Source: Deinococcus aquatilis DSM 23025 (GTDB lineage: Bacteria > Deinococcota > Deinococci > Deinococcales > Deinococcaceae). Taken from it: a stretch of DNA of 64,000 nucleotides. This document shows positions 58,026-64,000 of this stretch, in pieces (the stretch's first letter is position 1; the number at the start of each line of letters is the position of its first letter). The notes below the pieces were generated by a model that saw only the letters and a program-made list of their open reading frames with translations, made no database searches and was not told the origin of the DNA. The position numbers and the translations under genes were made by a program. The stretch lies in NCBI RefSeq assembly GCF_000378445.1, contig NZ_KB899698.1:1-64000 (forward strand). The letters run 5' to 3'.

Positions 58026-59546
58026 TCAGCTCGCCATTCGGGCATTGCCGGGGGCCGGACGCTGCACCCGTTCCGCCGTCACCGTCAAGCTTTTCACGGC
58101 CGCACTATCTAACACGCCCTCGGACGTCAGCGGGCAACAAAACGGTGCTAACGTCGTCTGCACGGCGGCTAGAAATGCCTCGCTTTCATTCAAGCCTTCC
58201 TCCATAAGCGCCTGTTGCTCAGTCAGCAGGTTCAGCGTGACCCCGATGTTGCCGGGTTGCGTCAAACTCTGCCCATGTGCGGTCGTCATCGCGCGAGTGG
58301 CCACCTCCAACGCGTACGCCCACCCCGCCGAGAGGGGAGAGCAGGCCGACCGTTCGTACACCGGCATGATGTCCGCCTCTGATGGATAGGACAGGAAGGA
58401 CGCCCGTTCGAAACGCCGCAGCAACGCCGGATCAAGCCCACTGGCCTGCACGTACCCGGAACCCGCATTCGTGGTCGCCAGCATCGTGAGTTGATTCCGG
58501 GCCGCGAGGAGGATCTCGCCCGTGCCTGGCAACTCCAGCGCGTAATACCGCCCCACCGCACACGGTTGACCGGTCAAGGCCTGCACTTCCTGTTCGTTCA
58601 AGTCGTCCATCAACCCGATCAACACGTTCAGGTGGTACGGATCAAAACGCAGCAGCTCGTCGATCAGCAGCACGACAGGGCCGTGTGCCGCTTGCCGAAA
58701 CGCCCGAGCCAGAGGGCCATCTACCCAGGCAGGTCCACTCGGCGTCGGTGCGATCCCGCCGATCAAATCGCGGTCTTCAAGTCCAGGGCGACCCTTGACG
58801 CTGATCAAGCGGGCCTGCAGCGCGAGGGTGATGCGTTTGGCGAGTTCCGTTTTGCCCACCCCAGTTGGGCCGATCAAGAGTGCACGCAGGCCCGTACGTG
58901 CCCGGCGAATCAGCAGGCGTTCATCCTGACTCAGACTCGGGCCAGCCGGGGAATTGCCCAGCAGCACGAAGGTCTGTGGGAACGCTGGGGGCATGGAGAT
59001 TCCGCCGTCCACACTGTTGCGGCCCGCATCTCTCCACACGTAATAGAGCGTATCCACCAGCGCCATCATGCCGTCCTTCACAGCTGCCTGGTGACTCGCC
59101 GCCGCGAGTTGTTGCGGTGTGCAGGGCAGACTCACGCCCGTGTTCTTGACCGCCTGCACCAGGCCTTCCCAACGGGTCTTCAATTCCGGGTGCAGGTCGA
59201 AGTAGACGGCCTCGATCAGCAGCAGTTTGCCGGGCGTCGTGACGCCATCACCGTTCCGCCACGTCACTTGACCGTGCAGCTGGCTGACCTGACCCAACCG
59301 GGTGCCGCCCGCCTGACCACTCGTGGCATGCTGAATGGTCACTGCGTTGTCCTGCACGAACACCTCAACGCGGCCCAGCAGACTGTGGCAGGCGGCCTCC
59401 ACGAACGCCCAGGAGATAGGACGGGCAGAGTCACGTTGCCCGGAGGCGCTGTGCAAGTGTTTAGGAATCACGACGCGGCCTTTCCCGGGCAGCCCAGGAA
59501 AGAGGACGGTGGTGTGGCTGAATAATGCGGAAGAGGAAACGGTCAT
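58026..59546 (-). CDS. MoxR-like AAA+ ATPase
   Basis: A 506-residue protein. Walker A is LLIGPTGVGKTELAKRI (~225), followed by LIGGIAPTPSGPAWVDGPLA (MoxR 'GGI..G' loop) and Walker B VVLLIDELLRF. Sensor 1 is MLATTNAGSGY and the Arg finger region LDPALLRRFERASF. An N-terminal ~180-residue domain precedes the AAA+ core. It powers the vWA partner encoded 36 bases downstream. Start ATG 59546 fits the leader hairpin. Confidence 0.85.
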   Translation of the reverse strand: MTVSSSALFSHTTVLFPGLPGKGRVVIPKHLHSASGQRDSARPISWAFVEAACHSLLGRVEVFVQDNAVTIQHATSGQAGGTRLGQVSQLHGQVTWRNGDGVTTPGKLLLIEAVYFDLHPELKTRWEGLVQAVKNTGVSLPCTPQQLAAASHQAAVKDGMMALVDTLYYVWRDAGRNSVDGGISMPPAFPQTFVLLGNSPAGPSLSQDERLLIRRARTGLRALLIGPTGVGKTELAKRITLALQARLISVKGRPGLEDRDLIGGIAPTPSGPAWVDGPLARAFRQAAHGPVVLLIDELLRFDPYHLNVLIGLMDDLNEQEVQALTGQPCAVGRYYALELPGTGEILLAARNQLTMLATTNAGSGYVQASGLDPALLRRFERASFLSYPSEADIMPVYERSACSPLSAGWAYALEVATRAMTTAHGQSLTQPGNIGVTLNLLTEQQALMEEGLNESEAFLAAVQTTLAPFCCPLTSEGVLDSAAVKSLTVTAERVQRPAPGNARMAS

Positions 59547-59554
59547 ACCCGTGG

Positions 59555-59576
59555 GTGGCCCCACCCCTGGGGCCAC
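59555..59576 (-). promoter_or_regulatory. GGCC-core leader hairpin (gene 58026-59546)
   Basis: GTGGCCCC-6 nt-GGGGCCAC. The core ends 10 nt before the ATG. Confidence 0.8.
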
Positions 59577-59579
59577 GAC

Positions 59580-59870
59580 TCAGGCCGTACGGAAACTCAG
59601 CCAAGGGGCGGGCAGGCCAGCAGCTGTTGACCAGAGAACGCTGACTTCGGGATCAAGCAGGACGTGGTGCAGGAGGTTGTCGTCGTTGAGTTGGGTGAGA
59701 CGCTCGGTGAGGGTCTCCACATCCGGCACGACATGGAGTTGGGCATGCGGCAGTGCAGCGGCCCTTACCTCTAGGGCACCAGCAGAGCCGACCAGGACGA
59801 TCGCGTGCGGGAAATGCCGAAGAACATTAAGCAGCGGGGAAAGGGCCGGAGCGGAAGCAGTCGTTGACAT
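59580..59870 (-). CDS. Small hypothetical protein
   Basis: A 96-residue protein starting MSTTASAPALSPLLNVLRHF. Its GSAGALEVRAAALPHAQLHV suggests a small alpha/beta unit. The ATG directly follows the imperfect dyad GGCTTCAAGCTGAAGGC, which also supplies AAGG. It lies between the small gene upstream and the AAA+ gene. Confidence 0.5.
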   Translation of the reverse strand: MSTTASAPALSPLLNVLRHFPHAIVLVGSAGALEVRAAALPHAQLHVVPDVETLTERLTQLNDDNLLHHVLLDPEVSVLWSTAAGLPAPWLSFRTA

Positions 59871-59874
59871 GCCT

Positions 59875-60177
59875 TCAGCTTGAAGCCGCTGGGGGTGACG
59901 CGAGCTCAATGACGCGCAAGCCCGCCCCATGTTTGCCCTGCAACGCTTCAAGAAGATCAAACGCTTCTTCCACCCGCAACGGGGCCAGAAGACGAGCCGC
60001 CCGGTCAAAAGCGGCCAGCGTCACCCACTCAATAGGAAAGCCGTAACGATCCCGCTGCCGTTGCGGATGCAGCACGAGGCGAACAGCAGTCGGGTACACG
60101 CGCTTGACCAGGGGAAGCAAGGTCGCGTGCAGTTTGGGCAACCGCTCAAACCCATCCGGAAACGTTCGAGGAGCCAT
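59875..60177 (-). CDS. Small hypothetical protein
   Basis: A 100-residue protein starting MAPRTFPDGFERLPKLHATL. It is basic, with LDLLEALQGKHGAGLRV-type helices; the final segment ASPPAASS is likely disordered. No motif. The start is set by the leader hairpin. Confidence 0.5.
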   Translation of the reverse strand: MAPRTFPDGFERLPKLHATLLPLVKRVYPTAVRLVLHPQRQRDRYGFPIEWVTLAAFDRAARLLAPLRVEEAFDLLEALQGKHGAGLRVIELASPPAASS

Positions 60178-60185
60178 GCCTGACA

Positions 60186-60210
60186 TTGGCCCACTGCAAG
60201 AGTGGGCCAA
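60186..60210 (-). promoter_or_regulatory. GGCC-core leader hairpin (gene 59875-60177)
   Basis: TTGGCCCACT-5 nt-AGTGGGCCAA, ten perfect pairs. The core ends 10 nt before the ATG. Confidence 0.82.
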
Positions 60211-60294
60211 GCGTTACTTCTGCGCCGGTTGTCAACCCGGCATCCATCCACCTGTTGTCCACCGGTGGCGCACTTGAACTTGTAGCGTGAGCGC

Positions 60295-60408
60295 TTAACG
60301 GAGACCAAAGTCACGGACGGACTTCATGATCGGCAACGAGGTCACTTTGACGATCAACGGCATCACAACGGGACGTTGAGGCGGCCGAGGCAGTGCATCA
60401 CGGGTCAT
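60295..60408 (-). CDS. Small peptide B2 of tandem peptide cassette
   Basis: A 37-residue ORF starting MTRDALPRP and ending VRDFGLR-stop. Its ATG overlaps the TGA of peptide A2 (60405-60408), and AAGGGGAA lies upstream. It parallels peptide B1 (60632-60757), which starts MTRPVLPRP and ends PDFGVR-stop. Both have a Pro/Arg-rich front, a hydrophobic middle (VVMPLIVKVTSLPI) and the D-F-G-[VL]-R end. No signal peptide. No known family. Confidence 0.6.
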   Translation of the reverse strand: MTRDALPRPPQRPVVMPLIVKVTSLPIMKSVRDFGLR

Positions 60409-60560
60409 TCGGGTTCCCCTTGAATGATCACTGGTGCGTCAGGGGTGACGACACGACAAAGCCCAAAATCTTTCGGGGGCGCGGCCTGGGCTAGCCTGAC
60501 CAGGCTGGTAAAGCCGAGCGTATTGAGCAGTTTGAAAGAGTGCTGTGGTATTCCAGGCAT
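60405..60560 (-). CDS. Small peptide A2 of tandem peptide cassette
   Basis: A 51-residue ORF starting MPGIPQHSFKLLNTLGF. The leader-like part ends LVRLAQAA, after which comes KDFGLCRVVTPDAPVIIQ. It parallels A1 (60754-60897), whose leader ends GAQAA and continues SDYGVRRVIPV. GGAG lies six bases before the ATG. The TGA overlaps the B2 start as ATGA. The leader is less hydrophobic than in A1, so export is less certain. Confidence 0.58.
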   Translation of the reverse strand: MPGIPQHSFKLLNTLGFTSLVRLAQAAPPKDFGLCRVVTPDAPVIIQGEPE

Positions 60561-60631
60561 GAGCTCCACTCTAGAACATGACAGAGGCCCCCACTCACTT
60601 GCGAGGGCCTCGTTGGATCATGCGTCTAGAA

Positions 60632-60757
60632 TCAGCGAACTCCAAAGTCTGGCGCACTGCCTTTTACGATCACCAATTGAATAGCCGGCTCTTTGATCAG
60701 TGGGTGCGAAATCGGGCGTACAGGCGCACCGGGACGGGGCAACACAGGACGAGTCAT
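60632..60757 (-). CDS. Small peptide B1 of tandem peptide cassette
   Basis: A 41-residue ORF starting MTRPVLPRPGAPVRP and ending SAPDFGVR-stop, coupled by ATGA to A1. The hydrophobic middle is AIQLVIVKG. It is similar to B2 at both ends (MTR-x-x-LPRP; DFG[VL]R). Confidence 0.6.
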   Translation of the reverse strand: MTRPVLPRPGAPVRPISHPLIKEPAIQLVIVKGSAPDFGVR

Positions 60758-60897
60758 CGCGCGTCTTGAACCATCAGGTCACTCTGAACGGGGATGACAC
60801 GCCGCACCCCGTAATCCGAGGCTCCAGCAGCTTGGGCGCCCGTAACAATCAACAAGACGGCCGTGATGATGGATGTGAGCACTCGCTTCAAGGTCAT
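60754..60897 (-). CDS. Small secreted peptide A1 of tandem peptide cassette
   Basis: A 47-residue ORF starting MTLKRVLTSIITAVLLIVTG, a clear signal peptide with likely cleavage after GAQA. The ~24-residue remainder begins AGASDYGVRRVIPV. It is divergent from the TPR-BTAD regulator gene, with only 47 bases between the two starts. Its TGA overlaps the B1 ATG. The arrangement suggests the regulator and peptides are functionally linked. Confidence 0.65.
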   Translation of the reverse strand: MTLKRVLTSIITAVLLIVTGAQAAGASDYGVRRVIPVQSDLMVQDAR

Positions 60898-60944
60898 ACC
60901 TGCTAGCTTAAGAAACGGGCCGTAGGGAACCGAGGAGGGCCGTC

Positions 60945-62825
60945 GTGCACGACATTCAACATCTATTTGACACTGAACAATTCGATGTAGTGAATACGCT
61001 TCTTCAGGGCCGGACCTCCACCCCGGTTGAAGAGCGTTTCCTAGGCTTGTCCCTGCTGTACACCTTTCAATTCGAAGCGGCTGAACGCCCCCTGGCGCGG
61101 GCTGCATTCCAAGGCGATTCAGAAGCCCAAGTCGAATACGGCAACCTCCTGCGCATCCTTGGACGGCACACAGAAGCCCTCCAACAGTTTAAAACCTGCT
61201 TTCCATTCCTGACCGGAGAATTGCGTGCCCGGGCCTTAAGGTGGTGGGGGGTCACGCTGTTTAGTGAGGGCCAGCATCAAGAAGGTCTGGCCATGGTCAA
61301 GCAAGCCTGGGAGGGGTATCTGGGTGGGTCTGACCTCCCTGCCTTCGCCCGAGTCAGCATGACGCTGGCGGAGATGCACCTCAAAGCAGGCAACCCAAGG
61401 CGTGGCGCGACCCTGCTCCAAGAGGTGCTGCGAGACTTGAAAGGCTCCGCCGATACCGCACCGCAGCTCAGCGCCCTGAAACTCCTGGCCGAACTCCAAG
61501 TCCTGCAAGGCAACTTCAAGCAAGCTCGAGCGTATCTGCAACAAGGTCAGGCCATCTTGCTTGAACATCCGTCCACACGTCAGGAAGTTCATTTGCTCAG
61601 CGTCGAAGCCGATATTCAGCGGCTCACTGGGACGGATACCTCCGACGCCTTACTGCAACGGCTCGCCCGACTGGCACACGACCTCGGGGAAGAGAATCTC
61701 ATTCTCTGGGTCACGACGCGTCTGGCGGAGTGGCAAAGTGCCCACGGGCAACCAGGGCCAGCATTGGCCACCTTGTTTGGGTACCCCAGAATGAAGCCAG
61801 ATTGGCCCTTGGAATTGTGGTTGACCAGTGGATTGCTGGCCCGCCGCCGAGGTGACCCGCACGCCGCGATGCAAGACTTTGAGCAGGCGATCACGCGGTG
61901 CCGGGAGGCAGGACGCACTCCGGAACTGATCCGGGTTCTGCTGCATGCCGCTGCAGCAGCCCACCAACTCGGAGACAGCGCGCGGGTGGCCACCCTGCTC
62001 CGGGAATGCCTGACCCTGATGCTGCACTTCCGGCAATTCAGCCCGTATGCGCCCGATTTCGAGGAGACGCAGCAACTCCTGCAATACGCCATCCTCGAGC
62101 CGGAGATTGCACCGTACCTAGAGCCGCTGCACGATCAGATCGCGCATTTGATCAATAGCCCCATTGGCGCGGCCCAGAATGTCTCGACCCTACAGATCAA
62201 CACGTTTGGACAGCCCAGCATCACCGTCGATGGCAAACGCCTCGAACTCAATCGCCCCGGCAGTATTCCGCTCCTCGCCTACTTGCACCAGCATCCTGGC
62301 CGAACCCGAGCCGAGATCCAGCTGGCGATGTTCCCGGACAAAAGTCCGGAGAATGGCGCAGGGTATATCCGGCAAAGCTTTCAAGATCTTCGCCAACAGC
62401 TCGGACGCTCGGTGATCGAGTTGCGAGGCTCCGCGCGTTCCCCCACGTATTTCCTCGCCCCAGATGTCCAAGTCACTGTGGATCTCACGCACTTCTGGGA
62501 CGCGGCGCGGGAGCGAGATGTCTCCCGCATGGTCGGGTTATATCGCGGCCCGTTTCTGGCGACCGCCGAGTTCGAAGGCTTCCGGTGGGTTGAGGACGTT
62601 CGACTTGAAACCCACGCGGCCATCACCTCGGAACTCAGAGCGCAGATCGAACATTACCAGCACATTCGTGATGACCGCCGTGCTGTGTTGCTGATGACGA
62701 AGTATCTCGAAATCTCACCGGATGAGGGTGACATCCTAGAGCTGCGCTTACAACTGGCGAGAAGCTGCGCGAGCCCGTTTGAGATCGCGAAGTATGAACT
62801 CGCCATGCGTCAGTTCAAGAATTGA
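60945..62825 (+). CDS. TPR regulator with C-terminal winged-helix/BTAD domain
   Basis: A 626-residue protein with a GTG start behind GAGGAGGG. Residues ~1-400 are TPR-like helical repeats (FEAAERPLARAAFQGDSEAQ, GRHTEALQQFKTCF, GNFKQARAYLQQGQAIL). Residues ~415-500 form an OmpR/SARP-type winged helix (LQINTFGQPSITVDGKRLEL...SIPLLAYLHQHP). Residues ~510-600 are a BTAD-like domain (WDAARERDVSRMVGLYRGPF). Domain order is reversed relative to Streptomyces SARPs. The TPR part could bind a peptide; the divergent peptide genes are the obvious candidates. Confidence 0.78.
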   Translation: MHDIQHLFDTEQFDVVNTLLQGRTSTPVEERFLGLSLLYTFQFEAAERPLARAAFQGDSEAQVEYGNLLRILGRHTEALQQFKTCFPFLTGELRARALRWWGVTLFSEGQHQEGLAMVKQAWEGYLGGSDLPAFARVSMTLAEMHLKAGNPRRGATLLQEVLRDLKGSADTAPQLSALKLLAELQVLQGNFKQARAYLQQGQAILLEHPSTRQEVHLLSVEADIQRLTGTDTSDALLQRLARLAHDLGEENLILWVTTRLAEWQSAHGQPGPALATLFGYPRMKPDWPLELWLTSGLLARRRGDPHAAMQDFEQAITRCREAGRTPELIRVLLHAAAAAHQLGDSARVATLLRECLTLMLHFRQFSPYAPDFEETQQLLQYAILEPEIAPYLEPLHDQIAHLINSPIGAAQNVSTLQINTFGQPSITVDGKRLELNRPGSIPLLAYLHQHPGRTRAEIQLAMFPDKSPENGAGYIRQSFQDLRQQLGRSVIELRGSARSPTYFLAPDVQVTVDLTHFWDAARERDVSRMVGLYRGPFLATAEFEGFRWVEDVRLETHAAITSELRAQIEHYQHIRDDRRAVLLMTKYLEISPDEGDILELRLQLARSCASPFEIAKYELAMRQFKN

Positions 62826-62835
62826 GGTTGCGCCA

Positions 62836-63672
62836 TCAGTGCAGCGCTTGCGGCTGAGGGGAGAGCGGCGTGTCAACAGCATGTCTCTGACCTTGCAGCT
62901 CAACGAGAACGTCGGAGAGCGGCACGTGTCGTCGAGCGCAAAGTTCCCGGATCTCCAGCGCCAACAATTCAGCTTCAGGGAGCAGCGCTGGAGCAGACAC
63001 CTGGAGATGTGCCAGTGACTGCCCGAACGCTTGACGCCGGGCGAGCGTGACCGCTTTCAGATCCAGTTGCGTGAAGCTCTCGTCCGCGGCGGCCTTACTC
63101 CGGATGACACTCACGGCTGTATTCAGATGCACGCCTTTCAAACGGCTGGCCCGCTCAGCCACGCCCAGTGACAGCGCCTTGCTGCCGATCAACTCCAGGA
63201 CATCTGTGGGCAGACTGAGCAGGGCCAGACGTGCCCGAATGGTTTGGATGGGCACACCCGTGTTGGCCTGTAGGCTCTCCAAGCTCAACTGCTTGGCCAG
63301 ACGTTCGAAGGCTCGGGCCTCATCAACTGGGTTAACCGAGCGGTTGTGGTCGCCAGCCAAGACCAGCGCCCAAGCGGTCTCGGTCATTTCAGTTCGGCAG
63401 TAGACGTCCGCTTGAATCTCTGTCCAGCCAAGTTTGCGCGCGGCCGCCACTCGACGATTGCCCGCGTGGATGACCAGATGATCGCCCGCCCACTGCTCCA
63501 CGAGGATCGGGTGCAGTTGGCCGACAGAGCGCAGACTGCCAAGCAGATGGTTGCTGGCCCCATGCGCATTCTCCTGCAAGGCCGTCAAGGGGATCAGGGT
63601 TCGGCGGGGTTTGGGCAGATCGACAGTCAAGAGGGTGGGCATCACTTTCGCAGGACTAGGCTTGGGGGACAT
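62836..63672 (-). CDS. ParB-like protein (PRTRC ParB candidate)
   Basis: A 278-residue protein from ATG 63672 (MSPKPSPAKVMPTLLTVDLP). ParB/Srx motifs: IPLTALQENAHGASNHLLGS, HPILVEQWAGDHLVIHAGNR and RVAAARKLGW. The usual GERR is HAGNRR, and the ENxQR block is replaced by LVLAGDHNRSVN. A helix-turn-helix follows (SLESLQANTGVPIQTIRARL). It differs from the canonical ParB at 52798 and matches the 'ParB-related' member of PRTRC cassettes, though it sits 16 kb from PRTRC E. It is convergent with the TPR-BTAD gene. Confidence 0.72.
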   Translation of the reverse strand: MSPKPSPAKVMPTLLTVDLPKPRRTLIPLTALQENAHGASNHLLGSLRSVGQLHPILVEQWAGDHLVIHAGNRRVAAARKLGWTEIQADVYCRTEMTETAWALVLAGDHNRSVNPVDEARAFERLAKQLSLESLQANTGVPIQTIRARLALLSLPTDVLELIGSKALSLGVAERASRLKGVHLNTAVSVIRSKAAADESFTQLDLKAVTLARRQAFGQSLAHLQVSAPALLPEAELLALEIRELCARRHVPLSDVLVELQGQRHAVDTPLSPQPQALH

Positions 63673-63681
63673 ACGGGAACA

Positions 63682-63702
63682 TGGCCCCACGTGGTGGGGC
63701 CA
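63682..63702 (-). promoter_or_regulatory. GGCC-core leader hairpin (gene 62836-63672)
   Basis: TGGCCCCAC-3 nt-GTGGGGCCA. The core ends 10 nt before the ATG. Confidence 0.8.
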
Positions 63703-63706
63703 CAGT

Positions 63707-64000
63707 TCATCGCCAGCCAGTGGTCTGCGCTTCGAGCAGCAACCGCATGCGCTCGAGGTGATCATCAGGAATCCAGAGTCCGGTGATGGGCAGGGTCGCG
63801 TACACGGCTTGAGCTTCCAGCAGGAACACCAGACTCTGATGCTGCTGAAACCCGGTCACACTGAATCCAGCAGGCAAGGCGAGACCGAAACCTTGAACAT
63901 GAGTCTCCAACAGGCTTGGAGGACAGGGCACGACGAGGTGGGTCAGGCCATTGGCCAGCCGGATGGTCAAGAAGGTTCCGGGAGATAACGGAATCCCTAA
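63707..64000 (-). CDS. Hypothetical protein, 5' end outside window
   Basis: The minus-strand frame is open from the right edge to a stop at 63707. A TTG at 63970 could start it, but the frame continues upstream without a stop, so it is best treated as partial. Visible sequence includes LTHLVVPCPPSLLETHVQGF and a C-terminal DDHLERMRLLLEAQTTGWR. It is first in a two-gene train with the ParB-like gene. Confidence 0.5.
   Translation of the reverse strand, partial: LGIPLSPGTFLTIRLANGLTHLVVPCPPSLLETHVQGFGLALPAGFSVTGFQQHQSLVFLLEAQAVYATLPITGLWIPDDHLERMRLLLEAQTTGWR

Noticed and set aside
60021..60314. 97-codon minus-strand frame
   Set aside because: It runs through the leader hairpin at 60186 and overlaps the gene at 59875-60177, which has the standard spacing.
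60584..60611. A GAGGCCC/GGGCCTC hairpin before peptide A2
   Set aside because: It resembles the leader hairpins but lies 24 nt from the A2 ATG and directly after the B1 region, so it breaks the spacing rule. It is more likely a terminator or chance.

Overview
The window looks like part of a Deinococcus megaplasmid or other secondary replicon. A close relative of the Deinococcus-specific single-strand DNA-binding protein DdrB lies at about 24.2 kb. Many single genes have a -10 box 5-7 bases before the start codon, the leaderless pattern known from Deinococcus. A ParA/ParB partition module with candidate centromere repeats and a PRTRC (ParB-related, ThiF-related) cassette point to a plasmid.

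Layout. 0-3.7 kb: two IS3-family elements around a fragment of a nuclease-like gene, then a membrane alpha/beta hydrolase. 3.8-6.4 kb: a decayed Xre-type regulator, an unknown gene, and the 3' half of a gene split by a transposon. 6385-20342: a complete 13,958-bp Tn3-family unit with 38-bp inverted repeats and a perfect 5-bp target duplication (AGCAT). Its cargo is a MerR regulator with an Fe-S metallochaperone, an ECF sigma/anti-sigma pair, an exported CHRD-like/cupredoxin/beta-propeller group, a sulfite dehydrogenase with cytochrome and TDT exporter under a LysR regulator, and tnpR/tnpA. The tnpA is much shorter than usual. 20.3-22.8 kb: the 5' half of the split gene, then a UvrD-like helicase. 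22.8-36.5 kb: an accessory zone with a duplicated ddrB/unknown-gene junction, ddrB, a c-di-AMP receptor, a PIN-membrane-winged-helix protein, a thioredoxin-reductase-like flavoprotein, a Fic/antitoxin pair, a CoiA-like protein and RecQ. 36.7-38.5 kb: a second Fic/antitoxin pair and a winged-helix gene.

38.5-52.2 kb: one long minus-strand gene train holding PRTRC E, C, F, B and ThiF, with the small-ORF/F/B block duplicated, headed by a 1702-residue DarB-like methyltransferase-helicase. 52.2-54.8 kb: candidate parS palindromes, parB, and a parA fused to a Phd-type antitoxin domain. 54.8-60.9 kb: a second minus-strand train with a Toprim primase-like protein, a HExxH/vWA protein with its MoxR-like AAA+ partner, and four tiny ORFs. 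60.9-64 kb: a divergent TPR-BTAD regulator, a second ParB-like protein and an unknown partial gene.

Two signals seem most novel. First, 18 genes between 26 and 64 kb are each preceded by a GGCC-cored hairpin. Stem sequences differ with compensating changes, and the GGCC core lies exactly 10 nt before the ATG in 17 of 18 cases. Second, beside the TPR-BTAD regulator lie two tandem copies of a two-peptide cassette. In each copy an 'A' peptide and a 'B' peptide overlap by ATGA, and all four peptides share a D-[FY]-G-[VL] motif.
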